The notes beneath the pieces are model-generated. The model was not told the origin of the DNA. It did no database searches and saw only the letters and a program-made list of their open reading frames with translations. Position numbers and translations under genes: made by a program. A stretch of DNA of 52,858 nt, taken from positions 1-52,858 of the forward strand of contig CALLHZ010000008.1 in NCBI GenBank assembly GCA_938009115.1, read 5' to 3'. Positions 31,822 to 40,722 of this stretch are shown piece by piece; position 1 is the first letter of the stretch, and every line of letters starts with the position of its first letter. Source of the stretch: an uncultured Clostridia bacterium (lineage in GTDB: Bacteria > Bacillota > Clostridia > Peptostreptococcales > Anaerovoracaceae).

Positions 31822-33300
31822 TTATTGCTCCAGCCATTCCATGGCAGCCTGCAGCTGCAGATCTTCGTCTCCCCCAAGCAGGTGCGCTTCGAAGGCGGCG
31901 GCCAAGGCCTTGGTTGTTGTAAAATCAAGAGCGCCATAGGGATAAAGCTTTTCATCGCCCTGGAAGTCCTTGATGGCTGCCAGTGTCGCTTCGTCCATGA
32001 TTCCGGTCAGGGGCGCTTCGTATCCCAGGTAGCGAAGACGCTGCTGGGCGCCGTACACGTTCAGGCCCATTTGGCCGGCATAGTATTTTACCGCTTCGGA
32101 GATGGGCGCAAGGGTGCTGAGTATTTCCGCGATCTCCTCCTGCGAAAATGCCGCGCTGCCGTGGACGATCTGGTCCGGAATGATCCCGACCCCGTCGATG
32201 CGGTGCTGATCCGGCGTCAGAAAATAGAAGACGGAAAGCTTATAAGCGCCGCCGTCGGCCGTGGAGGAGATCGTCTGCGCCACGCCTTTCCCATACGTAG
32301 TCCGGCCGATGATCCGGGCTATATCATTGTCCTGCATGGCGCCGGCGAAGCACTCCGCTGCCGAAGCGGTGTTTTCATTCACAAGGATCACCGTGGGCAC
32401 TGCTTTGGTGTAGTCCACTGTGGAGGGCACCGTTTCCAGGATCCGCCCTTGTCTTTCATAATGGGCCAGGGTCCCCTTGAAAGGGATGAGCTGGTCGGCG
32501 ATATCAAGAGCCGGGGCCATGAGTCCGCCGCCGTTGTTGCGCACGTCGATGACCAGGGCTGTGATGCCGCGGTTGAGGAGGCTCAACCGAGCCGCCGCAA
32601 ATTCGTCATCCGTATTGCTGTCAAAGGTGGAGATCCGGATGTAACCCACGTTGTTTTCTTTTACTTCGTAAGAAACCGACGCGGTGCGGATCACTTCCCG
32701 AGTCATTTGAAAGGTCTTTATGGAAGCGGCCCGCTCCACGGTGAGGGTCACCGAAGTCCCCTCTTCTCCGCGGACCAGCAGGGAGACTTCTTCCAGAGAT
32801 CTGCCCGCCGCTTCGTAATGATCCACTTTCAGGATATAGTCTCCGGCCCTGACCCCGGCACGGTCCGCGGGGCCCCCTTCCGTTACGGCGGTGATCAGGA
32901 TCCGCCCGGCAGATTCCGTCATTGTGACGCCCACGCCGCTGTAATCTCCCATGATGCTGTTGATCAGCCTGTCTGCCGTTTCCTGAGAGGGATAGTACAC
33001 GCTCCAGGGATCGTCCAGGGCCTCGAAAAGCCCTTCGTAAATACCGTCAAACAGGATCTCTGTGGAAACCTCGTCTTTGTAATTGCGCCGGATCTCCCGA
33101 ATAAAATCTTCCAGCTCCGCCAACCGCTCTTCTTCTGTGAGGTCGCCGGAGGCCGCCCGCGCCACAAATCCCACCTGTTCCAGTTTTCCGGAAAACCAGC
33201 CGGTCATGGCAAAGATATAAAAGCCGGTCATCAGCAGCATGGCCGCCGCGATCAGCAGCGCGACGATCCGGACTATTTTTTGATTTTTTCTACCGTACAT
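31822..33300 (-). CDS. S41 family carboxy-terminal processing protease with PDZ and peptidoglycan-binding domains
   Basis: This is a 492-residue protein. One N-terminal transmembrane segment (about residues 11-33) tethers it outside the membrane. A PDZ domain (about 115-200) contains YSGVGVTMTE and GGPADRAGVRAGDYILKV. The protease domain (about 215-380) has VIDVRNNGGG, the nucleophile Ser in NENTASAAECFAGAM and the general-base Lys in TTYGKGVAQT, the standard Ser-Lys dyad. A C-terminal PG_binding_1-like domain (about 400-465, AQQRLRYLGYEAPLTGIMD) should hold it to the wall. It probably trims cell-wall hydrolases or secreted proteins. The start follows AGGAG and lies 9 bp from the DUF1934 stop. 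Confidence 0.93.
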   Translation of the reverse strand: MYGRKNQKIVRIVALLIAAAMLLMTGFYIFAMTGWFSGKLEQVGFVARAASGDLTEEERLAELEDFIREIRRNYKDEVSTEILFDGIYEGLFEALDDPWSVYYPSQETADRLINSIMGDYSGVGVTMTESAGRILITAVTEGGPADRAGVRAGDYILKVDHYEAAGRSLEEVSLLVRGEEGTSVTLTVERAASIKTFQMTREVIRTASVSYEVKENNVGYIRISTFDSNTDDEFAAARLSLLNRGITALVIDVRNNGGGLMAPALDIADQLIPFKGTLAHYERQGRILETVPSTVDYTKAVPTVILVNENTASAAECFAGAMQDNDIARIIGRTTYGKGVAQTISSTADGGAYKLSVFYFLTPDQHRIDGVGIIPDQIVHGSAAFSQEEIAEILSTLAPISEAVKYYAGQMGLNVYGAQQRLRYLGYEAPLTGIMDEATLAAIKDFQGDEKLYPYGALDFTTTKALAAAFEAHLLGGDEDLQLQAAMEWLEQ

Positions 33301-33309
33301 TTTCTGCTC

Positions 33310-33750
33310 CTACATGATTTCGATATCCAGTTTATTTCTGGATTCGGTAAGGCCACGGAGGCTGACGTCATAGTCGATGGACAACCGCCCCTTTCCGTCC
33401 TCGTCGGGCAGAAAATCCGTGATGCTGTTGGTGAGCACTTCCATGCCTACTGCTCCGAAGGGTGTGTCGTAATAGCCCTCGAACCGCTTGCCTTTTTCGA
33501 ATTCGATGACGGTGGACGTGCCCAGCGGCTTGCCGCTGCGCTTCATTTTGACCTTGTTTTCGCCGATGGCCAGGGACGTGCGGCAACCTTCCAGCCCGGA
33601 AAGCGCGCTCTCCAGATAGGTGACATAGGTGGTCTTGCCACGCTTGTAGAGCTTGCCCTCCGTGATGAATTCCACCACGTCCTCGTGCTGGTCCTGCTCA
33701 TCGCGATGGGTGACGGTCATCCCCTTTATTTTTAGCATGATATCTCTCAT
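33310..33750 (-). CDS. DUF1934 family protein (YwiB-like beta-barrel)
   Basis: This 146-residue protein has the typical DUF1934 opening LKIKG and a TYLESALSG-x-x-x-CRTSL core, ending in a calycin-like beta-barrel pattern (LSIDYDVSL). The function is unknown. The first ATG (33750) is kept because relatives begin a few residues before LKIKG; the second (33738) is also possible. The gene overlaps the end of ddl by 53 bp, an unusually long overlap that implies coupled translation. Confidence 0.85.
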   Translation of the reverse strand: MRDIMLKIKGMTVTHRDEQDQHEDVVEFITEGKLYKRGKTTYVTYLESALSGLEGCRTSLAIGENKVKMKRSGKPLGTSTVIEFEKGKRFEGYYDTPFGAVGMEVLTNSITDFLPDEDGKGRLSIDYDVSLRGLTESRNKLDIEIM

Positions 33751-34798
33751 ATCCCAGTTCCACGATCCTTTCGATGATCTCAGGGTAAGTCATTCCAATG
33801 TCCATGCACAGCAGCGGAAACATGCTGGCATGGGTAAAGCCCGGTATGGCGTTGATTTCGTTCAGGTACAGCTCCATGGTGTCTTTGTCCATCAGAAAGT
33901 CGATGCGGGCGTACCCCTGACAACCCAGGGACAGATAGGCTTTGGCCGCCATATCCTGCAATTCCTCTTTTTTCTCCTTCGGGATATCTGCAGGAATACA
34001 GATCTTGCTGGCCGCATCGAAATATTTGGAGTTGTAGTCGTAATACTCTGCTGCCGGCAGGATCTCTCCCACGCCGCCCAGAGTCAGGTCATAGTTTCCA
34101 AGGACTGAGGTTTCCAGCTCCCGACAGTGGATACCCTTCTCGATGAGGAGGCGGTCATCATATTCTGCGGCGGTTTGCAGCGCTTCGGGAAGTTTCTCCG
34201 GATCGGATACCTTGGTGATCCCTACCGAAGAGCCCATGTTGGAGGGCTTAACGAAGACCGGATATCCCAGCTCCGCCGCCACGCGGGTCAGGATCCCTTC
34301 GATTCCCTGCTCCAGGTCTCTTGCGTTGAGATCGATATAGGGGGCTTGCCGGATGCCTTCGTGAGCGAAAACCTTTTTAGCGGTGATCTTGTCCATGGTG
34401 GTCGCCGCGCCCAGGACGCCGCAGCCGCCGTAAGGGATGTTCAGCAGCTCCAGCAATCCCTGGACCGTGCCATCCTCGCCGTTGGGGCCGTGGAGGATGG
34501 GAAGGGCAAAGTCGATGCGGTCTGCCAGCGTATTGGGTCCCTGGCCTAAAATGCAGAGGCTGAAATGCGCCGGATCCCTGCGCAGATCCTCCTCGGCTTT
34601 GGCTTGCCACTCGCCGGGGATCAGCGCCTCCACGGGGCCTTCGTAGAGCAGCCACTGCCCTTTCTTCGTAATGCCGACCATCACGACCTGGAACTTTTCC
34701 GGGTCGATGGCCCGGATCACCGAGGTAGCCGACATCAGCGATACCTCGTGCTCTCCGGACTTTCCGCCGAAGATCACACCGATCCTTGTTTTACTCAT
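33698..34798 (-). CDS. ddl: D-alanine--D-alanine ligase
   Basis: This 366-residue cytosolic ATP-grasp enzyme joins two D-alanines for peptidoglycan. It shows GVIFGGKSGEHEVSLMSATS at the N-terminus, HGPNGEDGTVQGLLE (near residue 95), the ATP-grasp Lys in FVKPSNMGSSVGITKV, and LNEINAIPGFT near the C-terminus. The omega-loop sequence YDYNSKY is the form found in true D-Ala-D-Ala ligases rather than vancomycin-resistance D-lactate ligases. The start MSKTRIG has GGGAGG at good spacing and overlaps the hslO end by 8 bp. Confidence 0.95.
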   Translation of the reverse strand: MSKTRIGVIFGGKSGEHEVSLMSATSVIRAIDPEKFQVVMVGITKKGQWLLYEGPVEALIPGEWQAKAEEDLRRDPAHFSLCILGQGPNTLADRIDFALPILHGPNGEDGTVQGLLELLNIPYGGCGVLGAATTMDKITAKKVFAHEGIRQAPYIDLNARDLEQGIEGILTRVAAELGYPVFVKPSNMGSSVGITKVSDPEKLPEALQTAAEYDDRLLIEKGIHCRELETSVLGNYDLTLGGVGEILPAAEYYDYNSKYFDAASKICIPADIPKEKKEELQDMAAKAYLSLGCQGYARIDFLMDKDTMELYLNEINAIPGFTHASMFPLLCMDIGMTYPEIIERIVELGYERYHAKNKGDDRHPSR

Positions 34799-35684
34799 GA
34801 CGCGCCTCCCGGAGCAATGCTTCCAGATCCTTTTGATCAAACTGATATTTTTTAAGACAGAAATGGCAGACGATCTCGGCGCCGCCGTCTTCCTCGATCA
34901 AATGCAGCAGGTCTTTTTCGCCGATGGAGATCAAAGCTTTTTCCATCCTTTTCGTATTGCAGCCGCAGTGCCAGCTGATGCTGCGCTCCTCAAGGACTGC
35001 GGGACGGTAGGGCTCCGGCATATCTCCGAAGATCTGCTCCATCAGCTCTGCAGGACTCGCGACTTTCGCGACCTGCTCCGAAAAGGAGCTCAGACGGGCA
35101 ATGCGCTCTTCCAAAGCATCCAGGCATTCTTCCTTCGCGCCGGGCAGGACCTGCAGGATCATGCCGCCGGCGCTTTGGATCTTCAGATCCGGCCCGATGC
35201 GGACCCCCAGCACCACCGAAGAAGGCTGCTGCTCCGACAGGAGAAAGTAATGGGCCAGATCTTCTGCGATCTCCCCGGACACCAGGTCGATGCGGCCGAT
35301 ATAGGGCTCCTTGAGCTTCAGGTCTTTGATGACCGTTAAGGTGCCGTTTCCCACGGCCCCGCCCACGTCGAGCTTCCCGTCGGCTTTGAGCGGCAGCTCG
35401 ACGTCCGGGTCGGCGATGTAGCCTTTTACCCGACCCCGGCCGTCCGCCGAGGCCAGGATCTCGGCCGCGGGGCCGTCCCCCTTCACCTGCACTGTGAGCG
35501 TGCTCTTTTCGTCCTTGAGCATCAGCCCCATCAATCCCGCCGCCGTAAGCACGCGGCCCAGAGCCGCAGCCGCCAGGTTCGTGGCGCCGTGTATATCTTT
35601 CGCTTCCTGGACCATCTCCGTAGTGATGGCCAGATAGAGCCGGTAGGATCCGCTGGGATCCACTGCAATGATCGTATTGTTCAT
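34791..35684 (-). CDS. hslO: Redox-regulated chaperone Hsp33
   Basis: This is a 297-residue cytosolic holdase chaperone activated by oxidation. The four zinc-binding cysteines are present as CxC (SWHCGCN, near residue 240) and CxxC (VCHFCLKKY, near residue 273). The N-terminal core has the family features YRLYLAITTEMVQEA and GRVLTAAGLMGLMLKDE. The start overlaps the mutase stop as ATGA, so translation is coupled. In an obligate anaerobe it would protect against oxygen exposure. Confidence 0.96.
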   Translation of the reverse strand: MNNTIIAVDPSGSYRLYLAITTEMVQEAKDIHGATNLAAAALGRVLTAAGLMGLMLKDEKSTLTVQVKGDGPAAEILASADGRGRVKGYIADPDVELPLKADGKLDVGGAVGNGTLTVIKDLKLKEPYIGRIDLVSGEIAEDLAHYFLLSEQQPSSVVLGVRIGPDLKIQSAGGMILQVLPGAKEECLDALEERIARLSSFSEQVAKVASPAELMEQIFGDMPEPYRPAVLEERSISWHCGCNTKRMEKALISIGEKDLLHLIEEDGGAEIVCHFCLKKYQFDQKDLEALLREARHE

Positions 35685-37396
35685 GAGCGGTTCTTTCCGA
35701 TATATTCCGATATCTCAAGCTTCATTTTTTGCGTCAGCGCCAGGGAGGCTTCCCGGGTGCTTTCTTTGGCCGAAAGATAGACCTTCAGCTTCGGTTCGGT
35801 CCCCGAGGGCCTTGCGATCAGACCAGCGCCGTTTTTCATAGTGTAGCGCAGCACCTCGGATCGGGGCAGCCCGGTGTCGTGATGCAGGTAGTCCGTAAAG
35901 CTGGCCACGGGACTTCCTCCGAAAGACGCCGGCGGCGCTTTGCGGAGCGCCTCCATCACGGCGGTCATGGCTGCCATGCCCGCCGACCCCTCGAAGGCGA
36001 ATTCGGCCACATCGTCCACATAGTAGCCGCAGCGGTCGTACAACTCTGTGAGCCGGTCACGCAGGGTGATGCCACGGGCTTTATAATAGGCCGCCATCTG
36101 CGCGATGAGCATGGCGCCGCTCACGGCGTCCTTGTCCCGCACATAAGCGCCCGCCAGATAGCCGTAGCTCTCCTCAAAGCCGAAGAAATACCGCTCTTCC
36201 TGTCCTTCCCGTTCCAGCTGACCGATGATCTCTCCGATATATTTGAAGCCCGTCAGGACTTCCCGCATCTCCATGCCGTAGTGGTCGCAGATCTGCCGGA
36301 CCATATTGCTGGTGACGATGGTTTTGATGACGACGGGATCCTTGGGCCTGTGCCTTTGCGCGCAAAGGAAGTCCAGCAGCAGCACGCCCACTTCGTTGCC
36401 CGTAAGAAGATCGGCTTCCAGCCAGTCAGTCCCGGGCCGGCTGAGGGCGATCCCTATGCGGTCGCCGTCCGGATCCGTGGCCATGAGCAGATCCGGCGTT
36501 TTCAGGTCGCGGCAAAGGGCCAATCCTTCGGCCAGAGCTTCCTTCTTCTCCGGATTGGGATAGGGGCAGGTGGGGAAGTTGCCGTCTGGCTTTCGCTGAC
36601 TTTCCACCACATGGACCTTGCCGGTCCCGATCTCGTCCAGGACCCGCAGCACCGGTTTCAGGCCGCTGCCGTTCAAGGGCGTGTAAACAACCTCCAGATC
36701 CTTGGAATCCAAGGATACACCAGTCTTTCGGACCGCCTCGATATACGCATCGAACACTTCCGGACCGATCATGGTGACAGAAGCTTTCTTCCCGCTCCTG
36801 CGGACATCCCGGAAAGGATCCAGACGATGGATGCACTCCAGAACCTCGTCGGCAGCTTCCAGGGTCATCTGACAGCCTTCGTCGTTGTAAACTTTAAACC
36901 CGTTATATATGGAAGGATTGTGGCTCGCCGTGACCATGATGCCTGCCGAAGCGCCGAAATAACGAACGGCGAAGGACAGCATGGGTGTGGGCGAGGGCTC
37001 CTGGTACAGGAATACTTTAATGCCGTTGGCAGCCATGATCGCCGCAGCCGTATCGGCAAATTCCTTCGACAGGATCCGGGTGTCGTAAGAAATGGCAACG
37101 GAAGGAGATCCCGGATAGTGCCTGCGCACATAATCGGCCAGACCCTGGGTCGCTTTTCCCACGGTATATATGTTCATCCGGTTCGTTCCGGCGCCCAGGA
37201 TGCCCCGCAGGCCGCCGGTGCCGAACTCCAGCTCTTTATAGAACGCTTCGTGGATCTGTGACAGCGCGTCGGCTTTGCGCTCTGTCCGAAACATATTCTC
37301 CAGCATCGCAAGCTCTTCGTAAACGCCGTCTCCCGGTATGGTATGCGTCCGCCAGAGGTGGAAGCGTTTTTTTACCGTATCGTTATGGTCGCTCAT
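35681..37396 (-). CDS. Phospho-sugar mutase (phosphoglucomutase/phosphomannomutase, PgcA-like)
   Basis: This 571-residue protein of the alpha-D-phosphohexomutase family interconverts sugar 1- and 6-phosphates for glycan precursors. It has the catalytic serine loop VTASHNPSIYNGFK (near residue 143), the metal-binding loop DPDGDR (near 308), the sugar-binding GFEESYGY (near 400) and the phosphate loop RPSGTEPKLKVY near the C-terminus. The ATG at 37396 is chosen over an adjacent GTG for its 6-nt distance from AGGAGG. It is the first gene of the six-gene operon that makes or maintains wall components. Confidence 0.94.
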   Translation of the reverse strand: MSDHNDTVKKRFHLWRTHTIPGDGVYEELAMLENMFRTERKADALSQIHEAFYKELEFGTGGLRGILGAGTNRMNIYTVGKATQGLADYVRRHYPGSPSVAISYDTRILSKEFADTAAAIMAANGIKVFLYQEPSPTPMLSFAVRYFGASAGIMVTASHNPSIYNGFKVYNDEGCQMTLEAADEVLECIHRLDPFRDVRRSGKKASVTMIGPEVFDAYIEAVRKTGVSLDSKDLEVVYTPLNGSGLKPVLRVLDEIGTGKVHVVESQRKPDGNFPTCPYPNPEKKEALAEGLALCRDLKTPDLLMATDPDGDRIGIALSRPGTDWLEADLLTGNEVGVLLLDFLCAQRHRPKDPVVIKTIVTSNMVRQICDHYGMEMREVLTGFKYIGEIIGQLEREGQEERYFFGFEESYGYLAGAYVRDKDAVSGAMLIAQMAAYYKARGITLRDRLTELYDRCGYYVDDVAEFAFEGSAGMAAMTAVMEALRKAPPASFGGSPVASFTDYLHHDTGLPRSEVLRYTMKNGAGLIARPSGTEPKLKVYLSAKESTREASLALTQKMKLEISEYIGKNRS

Positions 37397-37426
37397 CACA
37401 GCCCTCCTATTTTATCCCATCAATTT

Positions 37427-37435
37427 ATTTTACCA
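37427..37435 (-). promoter_or_regulatory. Extended -10 promoter of the mutase operon
   Basis: The minus strand reads TGGTAAAAT about 30 bp upstream of the ATG. No consensus -35 is seen. Confidence 0.4.
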
Positions 37436-37473
37436 CATTTCAGCCCCGGTGCGAAAGACGTTTGCCGCCAATG

Positions 37474-37515
37474 AAAAAGGGCGCCGTCCCCCATTTCCGG
37501 GATCCGCCGCCGCTT
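37474..37515 (-). terminator. Possible terminator after ispE
   Basis: A GC-rich imperfect stem (GGCG/CGCC flanked by AAG/CTT, with an inner CCC/GGG hairpin) ends in TTTTTC on the minus strand, 14 bp beyond the ispE stop. Confidence 0.45.
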
Positions 37516-37528
37516 CGCTTCGCAGGCA

Positions 37529-38452
37529 TTATCGTAAAGTCGTCACGAAGTGATTGTCCGGATTGAGCCCGTGACACATGCAGGCGCTTTCCAGCGGGGA
37601 GCCGTGGGGGTACACACCAACGACGCTGGGCCCGCTGCCGCTGACAAATACGGCCAGGGGCTCGCCCAGACCGCGGATCCAATCGATGGACTTTTGGATC
37701 TCGGGATGCAGACGCAACGCAGGGGCTTGCAAGTGGTTGCCCATAAATCCGGCGGCCCGAAGGAGATCCCCGGGCATCGCGGCAAGCAATGCTGCGGTGT
37801 CGTAGCGCTGCGCCCGGTCATCGGGCTTCAGTTCTCCATAGACGTCCCGGGTCGACACGGGAAAGTCCGGTGTGGTGATCAATACTTTGCAGTCCAGGGG
37901 ATCCACCGGCTGCAGCTCTGTTCCCCTGCCTGTTGCCAGACAGGCGGTAACACCCTGCTGAACCATCAGACAGAAAGGCACGTCGGATCCCATGCGGCTT
38001 GCCAACTCCGGCAGCTGGGCGCATTCGGCTTTCGAAAGTCCCCACAATCCGGCCAGAGCCCAAAGAACGGCTGCGCCGTCGGCGCTGCCGCCGGCCAGAC
38101 CGGCCGCCACGGGAATCTTTTTTTCGATGTCTACGGTGATCCGCTCCGTCGACCCGGAATGAAACCGCTCATGCATCAGAAGCGCTGCCTGGTACGCCAG
38201 ATTTTCCGGCCCCCGGGGCAGCCTGGGGTCGCTGGCGCGGATCTCCAGAGACAGCTCGCCGGGAAATTCCGGGCAAGCCAAAGCATAAGGGGGGAGCCCC
38301 GCCGGGCAGGGCTCCCATCCTGTTCGTATCCTGTCGCTCAGGTCCACGGCCTGCATCAACGTTTCCACCTCGTGGTATCCGTCGGACCGCTTTCCCAGCA
38401 CATTCAATATCAAGTTGATTTTGGCATACGCCTTGTTTTCCTGATATTCCAT
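37529..38452 (-). CDS. ispE: 4-diphosphocytidyl-2-C-methyl-D-erythritol kinase
   Basis: This is a 307-residue GHMP kinase of the MEP isoprenoid pathway. It has the N-terminal AYAKINLILNVLGKRSDGYH, the ATP-binding glycine loop PVAAGLAGGSADGAAVLWAL (near residue 118) and the C-terminal FVSGSGPSVVGVY. Length and order are normal for the family. It lies 30 bp downstream of the thiolase gene and is probably co-transcribed with it. AAGGA precedes the ATG. Confidence 0.95.
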   Translation of the reverse strand: MEYQENKAYAKINLILNVLGKRSDGYHEVETLMQAVDLSDRIRTGWEPCPAGLPPYALACPEFPGELSLEIRASDPRLPRGPENLAYQAALLMHERFHSGSTERITVDIEKKIPVAAGLAGGSADGAAVLWALAGLWGLSKAECAQLPELASRMGSDVPFCLMVQQGVTACLATGRGTELQPVDPLDCKVLITTPDFPVSTRDVYGELKPDDRAQRYDTAALLAAMPGDLLRAAGFMGNHLQAPALRLHPEIQKSIDWIRGLGEPLAVFVSGSGPSVVGVYPHGSPLESACMCHGLNPDNHFVTTLR

Positions 38453-38482
38453 ATTTCCTTCGCAGGCAAATCTCTGTTCCGG

Positions 38483-39664
38483 TTACATCTCCACGATCAT
38501 GGCCGTACCCTGGCCGCCGCCGATGCAGAGAGTCGCCAGCCCGTACTTGCTGCCGCGCTTCTTCATTTCGTAAAGCAGCGTGATCAGGATCCTGGCGCCG
38601 GAAGCGCCGATGGGATGTCCCAGAGCGATGGCGCCGCCGTTGACGTTGAGCTTTTCAGGGTCGATGCCCAGATCTTTGCCCACTGCCAGAGACTGGGCGG
38701 CAAAAGCTTCGTTGGCTTCGATCAGGTCGATGTCCTCGATGGTCAGGCCGGCTTTTTCCATGGCCTTCTTCGTTGCGGGAACCGGTCCGATGCCCATGAT
38801 CTTGGGATCCACACCGGCGGAAGCGTAGGACTTGATGGTGCAAAGCGGGGTGATGCCCAGCTCATCGGCCTTTTCCTTGCTCATGACCACCAGCGCGGCG
38901 GCGCTGTCGTTGATCCCGGAGGCGTTGGCTGCGGTAACAGAACCGCCGTCACGCTTGAATGCGGGATTCAGCTTGGCCATTTTCTCCATGCTTGCGCCGA
39001 ACTTGGGATATTCGTCGGTATCGAAAACGATGGGGTCGCCTTTTCTCTGAGGAATGACCACCGGAACGATCTCGTCCTTGAACTTGCCGGCCTTGATGGC
39101 TGCTTCGGCTTTCAGCTGGGAAGCCAGGGCAAACTCATCCTGCTCTTCTCTGGTGAGACCCCACTGGGCCACGATATTTTCGGCGGTGACGCCCATGTGA
39201 TAATTGTTGAAAGCGTCCCACAGGCCGTCGTTCACCATCAGATCGACCATCTTCTGATCGTTCATCCGGGCGCCCCAACGGGCAGAGGGGATCGTATATG
39301 GGGTATTGCTCATGCTCTCGGTGCCGCCGCAGACGACGATCTCCGCGTCGCCGGCTTTGATCATCTGGGCCGCAAGGCCCACGGTCCGAAGCCCGGAACC
39401 GCAAACTTTGTTGATGGTCATGGACGGAACTTCCTGGGGAATGCCGGCAGCCATGGAAACCTGTCTGGCCACGTTCTGGCCCTGTCCGGCCTGGAGCACG
39501 CAGCCCAGCACGACTTCATCCACCATTTCGGGGCTGATGCCGGCTCTGCTGATGGCTTCCTTGACCGCAACGGCGCCCAGCGCGACAGCGGTGCTGTCCT
39601 TCAGGGCTCCTCCGTAATTGCCGATCGGCGTTCTTGCTGCACTTGCAATGACAACTTCTCTCAT
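38483..39664 (-). CDS. thlA: Acetyl-CoA C-acetyltransferase (thiolase)
   Basis: This is a 393-residue biosynthetic-type thiolase that condenses two acetyl-CoA to acetoacetyl-CoA for butyrate-type fermentation or related pathways. Catalytic residues are visible: the acyl-accepting Cys in INKVCGSGLRTVG (near 89), His in NGGAIALGHPIGASGAR (near 349) and Cys in LCIGGGQG (near 379). It is cytosolic. A consensus promoter and a 5' stem-loop suggest strong expression; AGGAGG lies 9 nt before the ATG. No other butyrate-pathway gene is adjacent, so which pathway it feeds is open. Confidence 0.95.
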   Translation of the reverse strand: MREVVIASAARTPIGNYGGALKDSTAVALGAVAVKEAISRAGISPEMVDEVVLGCVLQAGQGQNVARQVSMAAGIPQEVPSMTINKVCGSGLRTVGLAAQMIKAGDAEIVVCGGTESMSNTPYTIPSARWGARMNDQKMVDLMVNDGLWDAFNNYHMGVTAENIVAQWGLTREEQDEFALASQLKAEAAIKAGKFKDEIVPVVIPQRKGDPIVFDTDEYPKFGASMEKMAKLNPAFKRDGGSVTAANASGINDSAAALVVMSKEKADELGITPLCTIKSYASAGVDPKIMGIGPVPATKKAMEKAGLTIEDIDLIEANEAFAAQSLAVGKDLGIDPEKLNVNGGAIALGHPIGASGARILITLLYEMKKRGSKYGLATLCIGGGQGTAMIVEM

Positions 39665-39728
39665 TTGACATGTCCTCCTGTTAATTCATCTGTAAAAATA
39701 TATTATTGATTGACTTAACGATTCTCAG

Positions 39729-39748
39729 ACGCAGCATGCCCGCTGCGT
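39729..39748 (-). promoter_or_regulatory. 5'-terminal stem-loop of the thiolase mRNA
   Basis: ACGCAGC and GCTGCGT pair perfectly with a 6-nt loop, starting within a base or two of the predicted transcription start. Such end hairpins are known to protect messages from decay; that role is inferred. Confidence 0.5.
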
Positions 39749-39755
39749 TCCCAAT

Positions 39756-39784
39756 ATTATACTATCTTTAGGCTCTCTTTTCAA
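39756..39784 (-). promoter_or_regulatory. Sigma-A promoter of thiolase-ispE
   Basis: The minus strand has TTGAAA (39779-39784), a 17-bp spacer and TATAAT (39756-39761). The -35 box overlaps the stop codon of the upstream DUF2156 gene. Confidence 0.8.
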
Positions 39785-40722
39785 GCCTGGGTAAACTCAT
39801 AACCGCAGATTTCCAGCATGCAGCAAGGATAGTAGGACTTTTTCGCCTGTCGCAGACCTTCGATGCCCATATCCTCTTCCCGGTTGATATAGAGGATATC
39901 CGGCGGAAGGGACGCGGCAAACTCCCGATTGATGGCCTGATACAGTCCCCGGATGGTGGAATCGGCTTTTTCCACAGCCACTTCCACGGTATCTGCTGTG
40001 TGCCGGCAAGCAAGGGTAAAGGCCTTGACGACGCCGTTGATGCGGATCAAGCCGCCAAACAGACCGACCTCCTTGATTTCCGGCAGGATCTTCTTGACAG
40101 TGAGGATCTCCTCCTGGACCAGCAGGTCGGAGATGTCCTCGTTGGCTTTCCGCTGGCTGAAGCGATCTAGGGCGGCGGAAAGCTCCTCCGCGTGTTCGGG
40201 CAGGATCGTCTCATACTGAAACTGGTGCGTTGCGTAAAAGTGGTTCAGGTGATTCCTTTTCTTGGTGTACTTGCGGCCGCTGAGGGTCTCCAGATCGCTG
40301 CGGCGGTATATATAGTCCCAGCTGTCCGGGTTTTCCCGCATCACGGCAAGGCCCTGCAGCGCTTCGTCATACAGCGGCACGTGTTTACGGGGGATCCCGA
40401 ACAGGCGGAAGCCCTGGGCAGGATCCCACAGTTTATCTCTGGCCTGAAGGATCACCGCCCGGAGGTGCGCCGGATCATAAGTCCCGTCCAGAGACAGAGG
40501 CTGATAGACAAAAGGACCATTGTAATCCTGGCCGAACCAGCCTTGCCCGGCGATGCACAAAAGTCCGTCGATGATCTCGTATCGCTGCTCGCTCCACATA
40601 TAGAGCGATGCAAAGCCCTGGCTGGAACTGCGCAGGGGATTGGCGTCAAAATAGGGCTGAAAAACTTCCTTCGAGGAAAGCGTGACCGGCTTTCCGTACT
40701 GACTGAACTTATCTATTTCCAT
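39781..40722 (-). CDS. DUF2156 protein (phosphatidylglycerol lysyltransferase C-terminal domain family)
   Basis: This is a 313-residue protein with a double GNAT-like fold expected from the family. It has SRKYTKKRNHLNHF-type sequence (LSGRKYTKKRNHLNHFYATH near residue 150), KAFTLACRHTADTVEVAVEK near 235 and YINREEDMGIEGLRQAKKSY near 280. Unlike MprF it has no membrane part, so it may be a soluble aminoacyl transferase; the substrate is unknown. It overlaps the surE end by 10 bp, pointing to coupled translation. Confidence 0.85.
   Translation of the reverse strand: MEIDKFSQYGKPVTLSSKEVFQPYFDANPLRSSSQGFASLYMWSEQRYEIIDGLLCIAGQGWFGQDYNGPFVYQPLSLDGTYDPAHLRAVILQARDKLWDPAQGFRLFGIPRKHVPLYDEALQGLAVMRENPDSWDYIYRRSDLETLSGRKYTKKRNHLNHFYATHQFQYETILPEHAEELSAALDRFSQRKANEDISDLLVQEEILTVKKILPEIKEVGLFGGLIRINGVVKAFTLACRHTADTVEVAVEKADSTIRGLYQAINREFAASLPPDILYINREEDMGIEGLRQAKKSYYPCCMLEICGYEFTQA

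Noticed and set aside
31201..33735. Plus-strand open frame of 844 codons opposite the S41 and UPF0340 genes
   Set aside because: It spans two well-identified genes on the other strand, including their intergenic gap, and its translation has no family features. It is a by-product of GC-rich third positions.
37550..39709. Plus-strand open frame of 719 codons opposite ispE and thiolase
   Set aside because: It is antisense to two enzymes with intact catalytic motifs; no start signal and no domain.
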